From positions 16,500,720 to 16,564,719 of the forward strand of contig CM068839.1 in assembly GCA_028554795.2 (NCBI GenBank): 64,000 nucleotides of DNA. The letters run 5' to 3'. This DNA comes from Sinohyriopsis cumingii (taxonomy: Eukaryota; Mollusca; Bivalvia; Unionida; Unionidae). Below the pieces are notes generated by a model, which was not told the DNA's origin, searched no databases, and was given only the letters and a program-made list of their open reading frames with translations. Of this stretch, positions 11,951 through 25,246 are shown in pieces. The translations under genes were made by a program, and so were the position numbers. How positions within the stretch are numbered: position 1 is the first letter of the stretch; the number at the start of each line of letters is the position of its first letter.

Positions 11951-13555
11951 TTGACGCTATATCGTCCCACCCTACTACTGACGTTACTCCTGTTTGACAG
12001 TGCAGCCATTCGATCGACGTCACTCCTGTCAGACCGTGCAGCAGACATCGATACATCACCTGTGAAAATTTATCCACCACTGACCACCTCGCAAACGATT
12101 TCGACGAGCTCCACGTGTACCTTGACCACACCTACCTTAGCGCCAGTGATTCAACCTACGCCTGATCCCGGTTCAACTGACCTAACAACGCCAACTCCAG
12201 CACCAGTGACCCACCCGATTTCGCCACAACATCGTTCGAAAGTCTCAACCAGCTAAAATCGTAGTTTGAAACAGTTTCACCAGTGCTTGTGACTCCTAAA
12301 TGTACTATTTTCACGGCAAATTCATTGAACATTACACCGACCTTTCCCACTGTGTTGGACAATAGGGCATTCACGGTTCAGCCGTTTAGCCCAGTGTACG
12401 TCACCTTAACCCTACCATAATATTTTTCTCGGAATGGTACTATTTTCGGAAACAACAAAATCTCAAAAACAGTTATGTCTTCTGTTATTAAATTATATGT
12501 TTTCACGAGAAAACAAAACAATCGGACGGATTCTTTCTCCGGAATGTTATCATCAAAGAACACCTTTTTTTTTTAAAACTACCTTACACTATTTTGCCGT
12601 AAATACACAGACGTGCCCATGTTCTCCTTAACGAGGAAAATACGTCTATTTTTTGATCGGTGACTAATACTAAAAATACAAATTAAAAAAGAAAAATAAA
12701 TTAAGAGTGCAAATAGTCTTAGATTGACTTAGAACGCATGTACTTATTTCGTTGTGGATAACAATGTATTTTTATCAACAGACCTTCCTATAATTAAATG
12801 AATAGCTCATAAATTATATCTATTGTTTTTTTCAAACTAGCCATGTAACGTTGGGCACCCGCCTCCACCCCCGAAGGATCGTGAGGCGAGAGACAGTAAA
12901 CCTATAAACACAAAATCCTCAAGACGAAAAAAAAATCCGCTCGATCAACGTGTGAAAAATGGAAGGATCAATCACATTAATTTTCGGTAAAAAAAAATTA
13001 AAAAAAAAAATCGTCTTACAAACCTCTGTAATCGAATAGGTGGTTCACCTTTCACCGGTGTTACAGGCTTTTCTTAGGTGGGGAGGTTCTGTTCTCCACA
13101 TGGGCAAATCTGACATATCGATAGTTAGACATTTAATTTCATCAATTGACAGAGGCACGACATTATATAATAATCCAAATTTCTTATTTCACGGAGTCGG
13201 CATCGCAGCTTATCTTCTGTTTACTGAAAAAAACTTGAGCACGGTTACTTACTGTAACTGTATCTTCGTCTGATGCGATCCCGAGCTTTCTAGGGTTTTG
13301 TTTCTTCAACTTTTAACTCGCGCTTACTCTGGATTGGCTGAATTATATATTAACAACACTAAATTACTCTTTTCACTTCTACAAGATCCACAGATTCCTC
13401 ATCATAAATTTAAAACGTTATGCCGAGATGTCCACAATCTCAAAGAATATTTAAGAAAAATAGTAGAGTGTGAGTGTGCCCCGTACACCCATTATAGGGC
13501 AGAACGTTTTCGATCAGATCCTAATAGTTATACACCATAACTTGTTTGCCCAGGT
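11951..13555 (+). pseudogene. Decayed LTR-retrotransposon Gag-like repeat, unit 1
   Basis: First unit of an array that recurs through 19.4 kb and again at 27.1-30.2 kb. It has three segments. One is Thr/Pro-rich, with PTPDPGSTD. The second is a box of about 205 bp (about 12253-12462) whose translation contains LNITPTFPTVLxNR. The third is a 3' segment (12600-13555) shared with the other units. The Gag link comes from better-preserved units: 27448-27560 encodes VFNGDQSQNAVKWLNHF followed by HLQGHAKI, resembling the Ty3-type Gag pattern of a conserved WL/F helix. Stops and frameshifts are frequent and no pol was found. Confidence 0.5.
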
Positions 13556-14756
13556 AGGATATGTTTCTTTCCTCAACAGTCCGGGTAACCCTCGTATTTG
13601 ACACTCAAAAATAAGCAAGCGACTTCAGCACACAACAAAGATACACCGTTAAAAAATATATAGATAATTGCCCTTGTTCTGTAGGATGTCTACGACGGCA
13701 ACCGCCTGGAATCCTCTTGTCACGGCGACAATCGTCTGACAAGCCTACTGGTACAAGTAGATTGCGTATACTTTTTTTTACTGGAATACTTTAAAACCTT
13801 ATTGGTCAGCGTTTCCTTCAAATTTTTATTTAATGTCGTGCTATGATCTTGTTATATCATTTTTGTATAAAAATTATATCGATATTGTCAAAATGTTCCA
13901 TCCATTACATTGAGAATCTTATTAAATGTTTTGCAAAATTATTCTTTATTATATTTTCCTTTGCATTTTAGTGAGTATTTAACATTAATTGTTCTCACTA
14001 TTTTACTAAGAACGTTTCAACGATTTGTATTTTATTAAGTACTTGAAATCAATTTTCTCATTTTATTTTCCATTTTACTAAATATAATGCAGGAATTTTT
14101 TCTCATTGTATTTCACTATTTTGCAGTTATTTTTCTTACTGTAATTCTTCAGTTATACTGAGTATTTTGCAGTGACGTTTTCATTTTATTTCTCGTATTT
14201 TACAAAACATTTTGCAGTGATTTTTCTTATTGTATTTTTCAATTTTACAGATTACCTTCAAGTGATTTTTCTCAATCTATTTTCTGTATTTTACTGAATA
14301 GTTTGCAACGTTTTTTCTGTTCTTCTCATTGTACCGTTGGTGTTATATTAACTACTTGCATTGCTTTTGTCATCGTATATTTTGTATTTAACTCTGTATT
14401 TGCAGTATTGTTCTTGTGTATTTTTATACTTACAATATGTCTCACAATGTTTATAGCTTTTACCTTTATTTTACGAATAAATTTTTTCTCTCGCGAGTCT
14501 CGACTCACATGACCCAGAGTGTATTGTTAGGACAGAATTTTTTTAGTACAAGTGAAAATATTGAAATCTGCTCTGATTTTATTTTATGAAATATAAGTTT
14601 TAATTAAATTATATCGAAAGTCACTCTTTTTATAAAAATATTTAGATTAAATCCATTTATTTCGGTATTACAATTATATACTATTTCATACAGATTGCGC
14701 CCCTATGAACAAATACAAACCGTCTTATACGTACATTTCCCCCGTTTCTTAAAGTC
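13556..14756. repeat. Flank with a T-rich degenerate minisatellite (about 13880-14340)
   Basis: After about 200 bp shared with 30050-30260, a T-rich tandem array appears with a loose unit of about 60 bp: 'ttttctcattgtattt...ttttactgagtattttgcagtgatt'. About seven degenerate units can be followed. The sister copy at 30260 lacks the array and passes straight into the sequence that follows it here (about 14306-14500 matching 30265-30420). No gene seen. Confidence 0.7.
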
Positions 14757-16120
14757 AGCAAAAAACACATTGGGTAGGTTGCATAGACGAATTAGACAAG
14801 ATTCCAACGATTTGTCTAGAGGGCAAATGCGCTGATCTTGCAGAAGTACCTACGTAATAACGAACATTGACTTCACAAGATACTCTCTGTAAGAGACTAT
14901 GAAGCCTCACCTTGAGATTTTCGCTAGGCACATGTGCATATTTAGCTTCACCCAAAGAAACTGATATAAATTACCCCAGCCTACAGGCACGCCAGTTTAT
15001 TTCGCCAGAAACGCAAACAGGCTTCTATCTTTACAACATCCCGTTTCTCTTGCAAGCGAATTCGCCAGATATAGGTACAGCTTCATCGTCAAATGACACC
15101 TCTTTCAAGAGGATTGAACGTTGTCTTTCCTTCTCTCTCTCTCCAATGGGTTTTGAAAACAGCTTGACCTAGAGTTTACGAGACAAAACGTCTCTTAAAA
15201 GCTGGTGGAGATTAAAACGAAGGAAAAGATGTCGTGAATAAAGGTGTCACCCCACATAATTATAACCTAAGGAACAGAATCGCCACACAGCTCTTAAGGC
15301 CATCAGATTTTACACCGCCCAGCTATGCCGCAATAGCCCCATCAGCGATAGCGCCACAATCTCCACACGACAGCCGCCTTATTCGATCGACGTGTCTCCT
15401 ATTAGACGGTGCAGCCATCGATACATCGCCTGTGATAATTTATCCACCACTGGCCACCTCGCGAACGATTTCTACGAGATCCACAGGTACCTTGACCACA
15501 CCTACCTTAGCGCCAGTGATTCAACCTACGCCCGATTCCGGTTCAACTGACCGAACAACGCCACTCCAGCACCTGTGAACCAGCCGAATTCGCCACAACA
15601 TCGTTCGAACGTCCCAGCCAGCTAAAATCGTAGTTTGAAACAGTTTCACCAGTGCTTGTGACTCCTAAATGTACTCTTTTCACGGAAAATTCATTGAACA
15701 TTACACCGACCTTTCCCACTGTGTTAGAAAATAGGACATTCACGGTTCAGCCGTCGAGCCCAGTGCACGTCACCTTAACCCAACCAGAACATTTTTCTAG
15801 GAGTGGTACTATTTTCGGAAACAACAGTCTCACAAACAGGTATGTATTCTATTAAATTAAACGTTTTTAATGGAGATGAGTCTCAGAATGCTGTTAAATA
15901 ATTTTATACAATGGGAAGCTAACGCTTTCCCTTTCCATCTTCAGGGGCATGCTAAAATACAATATGATACTTTACCAGATAACCAATTGGCACAATCAAG
16001 TCACTGCATTTAAAGCTAATTTCACAATGACGATGTCATTTTAGATCATCTTTGCAAAGTCAGCAAGGGTCTTCTACAACAATTTTGGACCAAGTCGGCT
16101 TTTGCAAATTTCTCTAGAAC
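14757..16120 (+). pseudogene. Gag-like repeat, unit 2 (with leader-proximal part)
   Basis: 14780-15180 is homologous to 31790-32160, which follows a possible LTR leader there, so it may be the start of the element's coding part. Next comes HNYNLRNRIATQLL at 15255, a Thr/Pro-rich stretch, the LNITPTFPTVLENRTF box (about 15620-15820) and a degenerate Gag-like piece (KLNVFNGDESQNAVK near 15853). Reading frames are broken throughout. Confidence 0.5.
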
Positions 16121-17602
16121 CTCAAACAAGCTTCTGTCTTCACAGCATCCCGTATGTCTCGCAAGCCAATTCCCCAAATGTAGCCATATAAGTGACACCT
16201 GTTTCAAGAGGATTGAACTTGGTCTTTCCTTCTCTCTCTTCGTTGGGTTTTGAAAACAGCTTGACCCAGAGTTTACGAGACAAAACGTCTTTATAAAGCT
16301 GGTGGAGAATAGAACGAAGGAAAAGATATCACGAATAAAGGTATCGCCCCACATAATTACAACCTAAGGAACATAATCGCCACACAGCTCTTAAAGCCAT
16401 CAGATTTTACACCGCCCAGCTACGCCGTAATAAGCCCAGAAGCGACAACCACCTTATTCGATCGACGTCACTCCTATCAGACGGTGCAGCAGACATCGAT
16501 ACATCGCCTGTGGCAATTTATCCACCACTGACAACCGCGCAAACGATTTCTACGAGATCCACAGGTACCTTGACCACCTACCTTAGCGCCAGTGATCCAA
16601 GCTACGCCTGATTCTGTTTCTACAGACCTAACAACGCCAACTCCAGCACCAGTGACCCAGCCGAATTCGCTACAACATCGTTCGAAAGTCCCAGCCAGCT
16701 AAAAATCGTCGTTAAAAACAGTTTCACTAGTGCTTGTGACGCCTAAATGTACTCTTTTCATGGCAAATTCATTGAACATTACACTGACACTTCCCACTGT
16801 GTTAGAAAATAGGACATTCACGGTTCAACCGTCGAGCCCAGTGCACGTCACCATAACCCTACCAGAACATTTTTCTAGGAGTGGTACTATTTTCGGAAAC
16901 AACAGATTCTCACAGACAGATATGTCTTCTGCTATTAAATTGTTTTCAGGAGAAAACAACGCTTGGACGATATTTTTTCGGAATATTCACCTCAAGCACA
17001 CGTTTTTTTCCCACCTTACACTATTTTACCCTATATACACACATATATATGCCCATGTTTTAATTCTTAACGAGGAAAATACTTTTTTTTGGTTGTTGAT
17101 CGATGACTAATACAAAACATATAAATTAAAAAATAAAAATAAATTAAGAGTGCAAATAGTCTTGGATTGACTTAGAACGCATGTACTTATTTCGTTGTGG
17201 ATAACAATGTATTTTTATTAACAGACCTTCCTATAAGTAAATGAATAGCTCATAAATTATATCCATTGTTTTTTTCTTCAAACTAGCACTGTTAACATTG
17301 GACACCTCCTTGAAGGATCGTGAGGCGTGAGACAGTAAAACTCTAAATCCAAAATCCTCAAGAAGATAAAAAATGCGCTCGATAAACATGTGAAAAATGG
17401 AAGGATCGATCAGATTGATTTTCAGTACAAATAAAAAAAATTGTCTTACAATCCTCTGTACTCGAATAGGTGGTTGATTTTTAATATCTTCAATTGACAG
17501 AGGCACGACATTATATAATAATCCAAAATTTTTTTCACGTAGCCTGCATCGCAGCTTATCTTCTGTACTGAAGAAACTTTAGCACGGTTACTTACTGGAA
17601 GT
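16121..17602 (+). pseudogene. Gag-like repeat, unit 3
   Basis: Contains the NYNLRN segment (about 16352), the Thr/Pro-rich stretch, the box (about 16698-16904) and the 3' segment ending at 'ggttacttactg' (17600). The unit then abuts the next one in mid-sequence, at the words 'gtgattcaacctacg'. The junction shows that units are joined head to tail after internal deletion. Confidence 0.5.
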
Positions 17603-19397
17603 GATTCAACCTACGCCCGATTCGGGTTCAACAGACCGAACAACGCCAACGCCCATTTCAGCACCTGTCACCAAGCCGAATTCGCCACAGCATCGTTCGA
17701 AAGTCCCAGCCAGCTAAAATCGTAATTTGAAAGTTTCACCAGTGCTTGTGACTCCTAAATATACTCTTTTCACGGCAGATTCATTGAACATTACACCGAC
17801 CTTTCCCACTGTGTTAGAAAATAGGACATTCACGGTTCAGCCGTCGAGCCCAGTACACGTCACCTTAACCCAGCCAGAACATTTTTCTAGGAGTGGTACT
17901 ATTTTCGGGAACAACACTCTCACAAACAGGTATGTATTCTATTACTAAATCTTCAGGGACATGCTAAAATAAAATATGATACCTTACCAGATAACCAATT
18001 GGCACAATCAACTCACTGCATTTAAAGCTAATTTCACAATGACGATGTCATTTTAGATCATCTTAGGGTCTTCTACAACAATTTTGGACTATGTAAGTCG
18101 TCTTTTGCAAATTTCGCCTGTGGCCCAGCCGAATTCGCCACAACATCGTTCGAAAGTCCCAGCCAGCTAAAATCGTAGTTTGAAACAGTTTCACCAGTGC
18201 TTGTTACTCCTAAATGTACTATTTTCAGGGCAAATTCATTGAACATTACACCGACCTTTCCCACTGTGTTAGAAAATAGGACATTCACGGTTCAGCCCTC
18301 GAGCCCAGTGCACGTCACCATAACCCTAACAGAACATTTTTCCGGGAGTGGTACTATTTTCGGAAACAACAGATTCTCAGACAGGTTATGTCTTCTGCTA
18401 TTAAATTATGTTTTCACGAGAAAACGCTCGGACGCAATTGTTTCGGAATGTTGTCCTTAAGCACGCGCTTTTTTCACCTTACACTATTTTACCCTATATA
18501 CACACACATATGCCCATGTTTTACTTCTTAACGAGGAAAATACGTGGTTTGTTTTGATCGGTGTCTAATACTAAAAACATAAAATAAAAAATAAAAATAA
18601 ATTAAGAGTGCAAATTGTCTTGGATTGACTTAGAACGCATGTACTAATTTTGTTGTAGATAACCATGTATGTTTATTAACAGATCTTCCTATAAATAAAT
18701 GAATAGCTCATAATTATAGTTTTTTTCTTCAAACTAACACTCTAAGATTGGACACCTCCCTGAAGGATCGTGAGGCGAGAGACAGTAAAACTCTAAACTA
18801 AATATCCTAAAGAACAACAAAATAAATCCGCTCGATCAACGTGTGAAAAATGGAAGGATCAATCACAATTATTTTCGGTATAAAAAATAAAATACAATTG
18901 TCTTACAATCCTCTGTCCTTGAATAGGTGGTTGACCTTTCACCGGTGTTACAGACACTTCGGTGGGGACGTTCTTTTCTCCACATGGACAAATCTGACAT
19001 ATCGATAGTTAGACGTTTAATTTCATATTGACTGAGGCACGACATTATATAAAAATCCAAATTTCTTATTTCACGGAGTCGGCATCGCAGCTTATCTTCT
19101 GTTTACGGAAGAAACTTTAGCACGGTTACTTACTGTAACTGTATCTTCGTATGATGCGATCCCGAGCTTTCTAGGGTTTTAACTCGCGCTTTCTCTGGAT
19201 AGGCTGAATTATATATTCCCAACGCTAAATTACCCTTTTCACTTCTACAAGATCCACATATTCCTTATCATAAATTTAAAAAGTTATGCCGAGATGCCCA
19301 CAATCTCGAAGAATATGCAAGAAAAATAGTAGACAAAGATGAGTGTGCTTCGGTGCACCCAGTATCGCACAGAACGTTCTCGATCAGATCCTAATAG
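17603..19397 (+). repeat. Gag-like repeat, unit 4; near-duplicate of 28210-30015
   Basis: Matches 28210-30015 at a constant offset of 10607 bp through at least 17727-19060, with only scattered substitutions. It holds two LNITPTFPTVLENRTF boxes (about 17713-17917 and 18165-18370) and one 3' segment. Similarity to the sister falls over the last 250 bp before the D block. Confidence 0.85.
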
Positions 19398-19668
19398 TGA
19401 TTGATTGTTTGTTTTTTAACGGCGCATCAGCACTTTTAGGCTATTTAGCGCCAAACAAAGTGTTACTTGTATAATATTTTAAAAATTATAAAAGGTTCTA
19501 TATCGACCAGCGATATAAAAGAACAAATGGTTGAAATTAAAAACGGTAAGATGGTAACGGTGCAAAATAAAGCTTCCCGATCAACGGGAGATGTAAAAAA
19601 AATGAATAGGTATTAAAATGGGACGGTATATATATTGCATAAAACTGCACAAGGTGATAGCATAAAAG

Positions 19669-22600
19669 TCAGAGTTTAGAGTAAATATTTACGGCTTTCA
19701 AGAACTCGATAATACGAGTGATGTTTATATTATCAAAAAGTTCTTTCATGTCGTGCACAACGTAATAACGATCGCGCGTAGGTTGTAGGTCAAAGCACTC
19801 TATCATAAAGTGCTTGACAGTGAATGGTTCATTGCAAGAAACGCACTCTGGTGGGTCTTCACCTTTTAGTATGTGGGTGTGGGTGATATAAGTATGACCA
19901 ATTCGGATTCTTGCAATGACTACCTCCTCCCTACGAATGGTTCTGTAGGAAGGAGTCCATTCTCCTAGAGTTGGTTTGATTGCATGAAGTTTGTTATTTA
20001 CAGCATCATTCCATGATGCCTGCCACTTCTGACGTAAGAACTTTCTGATACAAGGTTTAAAATCAGTATATGGTATTTTAAAATCAGATGGTTCTTGAGA
20101 AACGGCCATTTTAGCAACGCGATCTGCTTTTTCGTTACCTTTAATACCAATGTGGCTAGGTAACCAACAGTATATTATATTGTGGGAGACACTCAGCTCG
20201 GTATTTTTTACGAGTATGTTTTTCAATAATGGGTTCTCCAGTTTTCTATTGTGTAGTGACTGGAGTACTGATAGCGAGTCGGAGAAGATGATACTGTTTC
20301 AAATAAAGTTCTTTTCTATATGTTGCAGAGCAAGGTCTATTGCTCTGATTTCGGCTGTAAAAATTGATGCTCCATTTGGTAAGCGAACTTGCGTTGTGTG
20401 ATTTCCACAAACAAAGGCTGCAGCAGCCTTTTCCTCATCCTTTGATCCATCAGTGTAAATTCTGGTGTAGTTTTTAAATTCGGTGAGGAGTTCATGGTAA
20501 GAGTTGTGGAAGATAGAAGGGTTTGTTTCGGATTTTTTGCCATCGTGTAGCGTAAAACGTACTTTTGGTTGTTTAATTAGCCAGGGTGGTGTTTCGGAGA
20601 TGGATGTTTTCTGAATTTTTGAAAGATCTATATTTGTAGTGTCAAGGCTGGATGATATTCTAATTCCAAAGGAAGGTATGGCGTTTGGTTTATTTTCGTA
20701 TAAAGTTTTGTATTTGGGTTGAAAAACAGCCGAAAAAGCAGGATTCAGAGGGTTTGATTTTAATTTGAGAGCATACTGTGCGGAAAGCATTTCTCTACGA
20801 TGCGATAACGGTGGTTCATTCGCCTCAGCTAGAAGGCTTTCACACGGGGATGTTTTAAATGCTCCCAGAGCCAGTCTTATTCCCTGATGATGAATTGGAT
20901 CAAGCATTTTAAGATACGATTTTCTGGCAGAACCATACACAACGCAACCATAGTCTAGTTTGGAGCGAATAAACGTTCTATATAAATTCAGGATGACTTT
21001 TCTATCAGCACCCCAGTCAGTGTGCGCTACTACTTTAAGTAGGTCAAGTGCTTTTAAGCATTTGGCTTTCAAGTTTTTTAGGTGTGGAATAAAAGTCAGT
21101 TTTCTGTCAAAGATAATACCCAAAAATTTGGTTTCCTCAACAACTGGAATAGGTGTTCCGTCCAGCGTGAGTTTAGGTTCATCGTGGTGTCGTCGTAATT
21201 GACAGAAATGCATACATACCGTTTTTGATTTCGAGAATTTGAAACCGTTCGTACTAGCCCAATTTTGAATCTTGTTGATATTTTGCTGTAGTTGTCTTTC
21301 AATTGTATGCATATGCTTTGACCGATAACATATGAGAAAATCATCAACATATAGTGAGCAATCCACACCAGGAGTCAAACACTTGATGTTATTAATTTTG
21401 ATATTGAAAAGTGTCACAGATAAAATACTGCCCTGGGGCACACCCATCTCTTGGTCGTGCAAATCTGAGCGAGTACAGCCCACTCGTACCTTGAATTCTC
21501 TGTCGGAGAGGAAGTTGGATATGAAAGAGGGCAGACGGCCTTTTAGACCTAGATCGTGCAGGTCTTTTAGTATCCCGTACTTCCATGTTGTGTCATAGGC
21601 CTTTTCTAAATCAAAGAAAACCGCTACTAAATGTTCTTTCTTGATAAATGCATCGCGAATGAATGTTTCTAGTCTAACCAGATGATCGTTGGTGCTCCGT
21701 CCATAACGAAAGCCACTTTGGAAAGGAGATATTAAATTGTTAGTTTCCAGGTACCATACAAGCCGAGAATTGATCATTCGTTCCATTGTTTTGCACATGC
21801 AGCTTGTAAGTGCAATAGGTCGATAGTTGGTAGGATCTTCGCTATCTTTACCGGGTTTGGGAACTGGTATTACTGTTGCTTCTTTCCATATTTTAGGTAG
21901 GTTACCAGTAATCCATAAATCATTGAAGAGTTTTAAAAGAGATGTTAAAGATGATTCTGGAAGACGTTTTAAAAACTGGTAATGTATTTTGTCAGTCCCA
22001 GCGGAAGTATCATGGGCCTTGTCTAAAGCCTCCATAAGTTCTGATAGTGAAAACAGCTGGTTGTAGCTTTCCGAGTTGTTGGATGTGAATTTTAAACGTG
22101 ACTTTTCTTTTTGAGTTTTCAATTTTTGGAAGGCTTCGGAATAATTAGATGAATTTTTAGAGAATGTATCAGCAAGAACATTTGCTATGTCACGTTTTGA
22201 GCTAAGATTGTTATTGTTCACTTTTAGATGTCGGAAAGAATTGTTTTCTCTTTCCGTTTATTTTTCGGATCGTGTCCCAAACTTTCTTAATTGAGGAACG
22301 AGAGTTTAAAGAGGAAACATATTTCATCCATGATGCTCGTTTATTTTCTTTGATTGTGCGGCGAGCTTTGGCCCGGAGAATACGATATTTACTTAAATTC
22401 TCGGGCGTCGGATGATTGTTAAATTTTTTCAAGGCTTCTCTGCGTTGCCGTATGGCTTCCTTACATTCCTTAGTGAGCCAAGGTTTTAGGGTTCTTTTAC
22501 AGTTTGCTGAGGACTTGGGGATAGATTCTTCTGCAATGTCGGTTAAAATAGATGTAAAATGCTGAATGGGGTCGTTAACATTGAAAACTGTATCCTCATT

Positions 22601-23338
22601 CAGCCTGGTTTTACAGAGTGTTTCGAATTTGGCCCAGTCGGCCTTCTTTAAATTCCATTGTGGAATTACTTCATCAATTGTAGAGTTATGATTTACATGG
22701 GAGATTGGGAAGTGATCGCTGCTGTGAAGGTCATCAGCGACCTTCCATTCATAGTCCAAAAGCAGCGAAGGAGAACAAATTGTCAAATCGATGCATGTGT
22801 ATGTACCCGTGCCTGGGTGTAAATATATAGGTGTTTTGGTATTATTTAGACACAGATCGTGTCTAGAAATAAAGTCTTCAACTTTGTGACCTCTGTCACT
22901 TACATGATTCGATCCCCATAAAATGTTATGGGCATTAAAATCCCCGAGTAAAACAAAGGGTGCGGGAAGCTGTTGAACAAGATTATCGAGTTCGTTTGGT
23001 ACTAGGTTAGTGTTTGGTGGTAAATAAATAGAGCAAAATGTAATCACTCGATGTAGAGTGACGCTTACAGCAATGGCTTGTAAACTGGTGTTTAAAGGAA
23101 TGAAACTATGAGGAGCTCTGTTGTTCACAGTAACAGAAACTCCTCCTGATGCCCTATCAACATTTGGAGAGCAGGTGTTAAACAGGGAGTAGTTTTTAAA
23201 TGTGATGTTGTCCGTATCTTTCAAGAAGGTTTCTTGAAGGCATAGTACCGCAGGATCATGTTCGTTTAAAAGCAGGAGAAGATCATTGTAATTTGCTTTA
23301 AGTCCTCGACAATTCCATTGTATGATAGTGTTTTTCAT
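19669..23338 (-). pseudogene. ORF2 of copy D (endonuclease-RT-RNase H), frameshifted
   Basis: The N-terminal part (23338 to about 22245) is open, starts MKNTIIQWNCRGL and holds the endonuclease with LLGDFNAHNILWG and CIDLTICSP. A 2-nt deletion near 22243 relative to F shifts the frame. The reverse transcriptase and the start of RNase H then read openly from 22221 to 20299, with FFDLEKAYD, MGVPQGSILS, YVDDFLICY and YTDGSKDEEK. A second frameshift near 20300 separates the C-terminus (20226-19669), which has NEKADRVAKMA and the terminal CCHC (CVSCNEP...HFMIEC). D keeps CGA at codon 11, where F has TGA. Confidence 0.93.
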
Positions 23339-23400
23339 TATAAATTTAAATTAAATATTGTGGAGCTAGGTTAGACCTTTCGCAGAGGGAATTTGTTTTG

Positions 23401-24570
23401 TTATTTCTCTGGAGGAAGTACGGGGGTGAATTTTTTGTTTGTAGGTCTGGAGTTCCGTTGAGCGCATGGAGCAGATTCTTCTGCATCCATGCTCTCGATG
23501 TCTCCAAACCTGTTATAAAGTTTGATGGGGTCATCTGACCCCTTTTGTTGCCTGTTTCCATGAGATTTATTTTTGTTTTTTGGTGATTTAGTTTGTTGGG
23601 TATTGCTGAATGTAGTTTGTGTAGATGCCGTGTTTCTCTGTGATTGGTAATGAGGGGTATTTGAGCTTGGTGTTGAATCGGGTGCTTCTGTTTGTGTTTG
23701 AGCGTTCTTCGTTGTTTTAGGATTGCTCTTCACTACAGTGGAGAAGGATGGGCTAGGATGGGCTGTTTTCGCCTGTACAAGTTTTCTGGCTTCTGGATAG
23801 GGAATATTATTTGTGTATTTTACCCTCTGAATTTCCTTCTACTGTTTCCAGGTATCGCAATCCTTGGAATTTGCGTGGTGCTCTTTTCCACAGTTGACAC
23901 AATGCGGAGTTGCTCTACAGTCAGCTTCCTGATCAGAATTTTCTCCGCATCGGCCACATATTTGGGTTTTAGAGCAGCGGTCTTCGTGATGGCCGTATTT
24001 TTGACATTTGTAACATCGAAGGGTGTTTGGAATGTAGATGTCAACCTTCACTTGCAAGAAGCCAACTTTGACCACTTTGGGTACAGTTGGCTTGTTGAAG
24101 GTGAGTACAATGGTGTTGGTGTCCTGCAGGTTATTATTACGTTTGATACGTATTTGACGGACTGCAGTGACACCTTCACTTTTCATTCCTTCGATGATAT
24201 CTGCGTCGGTGACTCCAGCCAAGTCACGACAGCGAATCACGCCTTTGGACGTATTCAGTGTGGTGTGAGCGAATGAGGTCACTGGAATATCGAAGAAAGT
24301 TTTTATTTTCCCGATATAGTCTGACTGACCTCGTCGCTCACATTCCACGAGAAGGCAACCCGATTTCATTTTTTTGACGCTCTTTGGCGTACCAATCAAA
24401 CCTGTAATTGTTTTCTCAATCACAAACGGAGAGAGTGAAGCAAGGGATTTTGCGGCATCTTTAGATTGTATTACCATGAAGCGTGGAAATGTGTCCACAC
24501 TACTTCTTTCGTCGTCCGAGTCAGATAAAGTTTTGGTACGTTTATTTTGATTTTTTTTGGAAATATCCAT
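23401..24570 (-). pseudogene. ORF1 of copy D with one in-frame TAG
   Basis: 390 codons aligned with the intact ORF1 of copy G. The first 243 codons carry the conserved N-terminal region and three CCHC zinc knuckles. Codon 244 is TAG where A and G have GAG. The rest (to VLPPEK and stop at 23401) stays in the same frame. The same stop occurs in F, so it predates the D/F duplication. The intact protein would bind element RNA. Confidence 0.9.
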
Positions 24571-25123
24571 TTTGGCTAGATTAAAAATTCAGCACCCGTG
24601 CTCCCCACCCACCAAGGAGCCCAACAAGGGGACACTTTTCAAGTGTCAGGGATACACAGATGCCATACTCAGTTGATAAAATTACCTTTGGTTGACCTTG
24701 AAGTCGCCAATTTCTAAGGTCGGTAAAATTACCCCCCGATTGACCCGTTAAGCCACCGCCTTCTAGGAAGTCTTCTAAGACTTGGAAAAGGGAAAGATAA
24801 AGGAAGAGAATTAAGGGGCAACGGTGGTATCAAGAGAGATACAAGGAGACAGATAAAGAAGGTGAGAGAGTAAATAAAGACCTCCTAGGGCTCGGCGTGA
24901 CCAGCCGATTTGTCGGAACCGGGCCCATCCCGACCACCCGTCTAAGAGAAGTAGAGGCCAAAGTAGTGTGTTGCAGGGAAAGCCTCTGCTCAACTACCAG
25001 GATCCTTTCCTCCTCCGACACGGGACGCAACCCACGGCAAACAGGTTGCCTCTACTTAGTCGCCTTTTACGACACGTAGCGAGGCACGTCGGTCCAATTC
25101 TACAACCCCGGACCCGCAGGGGG
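24571..25123 (-). promoter_or_regulatory. Structured 5' UTR of copy D
   Basis: 553 bp upstream of ORF1. The first 17 nt (CCCCTGCGGGTCCGGGG) can form a small hairpin. Bases 25048-25085 form an interrupted three-part stem identical to those in F and G. Elements of this type carry internal promoters near their 5' end, so this region probably holds one; that is inferred from family knowledge. Confidence 0.7.
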
Positions 25124-25202
25124 AGTAATATGTAGAAAAACATGAAAATGATTGCATTGTTCAGAGTATGTATTTGCTTTTAAGTCACTTCACATTTTTC
25201 AG

Positions 25203-25246
25203 ATGATAATGAAGAAGATACAAATGAGTATGATACATACGCAGAT
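25203..25246 (+). pseudogene. Duplicate of a KDZ-gene exon (44 bp)
   Basis: Copy of exon 52994-53037, flanked by a tttttcag acceptor and a gtaagt donor. It encodes DDNEEDTNEYDTYAD, with Tyr where the other copy has Cys. It lies in the 5' flank of copy D, cut off from the rest of the gene. Confidence 0.85.

Larger units (their letters stand above)
19398..25123 (-). mobile_element. I/Nimb-like non-LTR retrotransposon copy D, full length, inactive
   Basis: 5.7 kb. On the minus strand: 5' UTR from 25123 (CCCCTGCGGGTCCGG...), ORF1, a 62-nt gap, ORF2, and a 3' UTR ending in a degenerate TGATTGATTG tail at 19398. The 5' flank (25124-27106) is the same KDZ-gene DNA that flanks copy F. The 3' flank is Gag-array DNA. 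No target-site duplication is present. D is thus a duplicate of the F locus or a retrotransposed copy with extra 5' sequence. It differs from F by roughly 1%, judged by eye. Confidence 0.93.

Noticed and set aside
13180-13220. tRNA-like words near ggagtcggcatcgcagc
   Set aside because: No cloverleaf or A/B boxes with correct spacing; it is part of the repeated array.
17231-17506. 91-codon minus-strand frame in the Gag array
   Set aside because: Not conserved in the homologous units; low complexity.
23692-24276. 194-codon plus-strand open frame
   Set aside because: Antisense shadow of ORF1 in copy D; the same frame recurs at 51483-52067 in F. No independent support.
24811-25079. Short open frames in the 5' UTR of D (and in F and G)
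   Set aside because: Overlapping frames on both strands, variable between copies; best explained by the GC-rich structured UTR.
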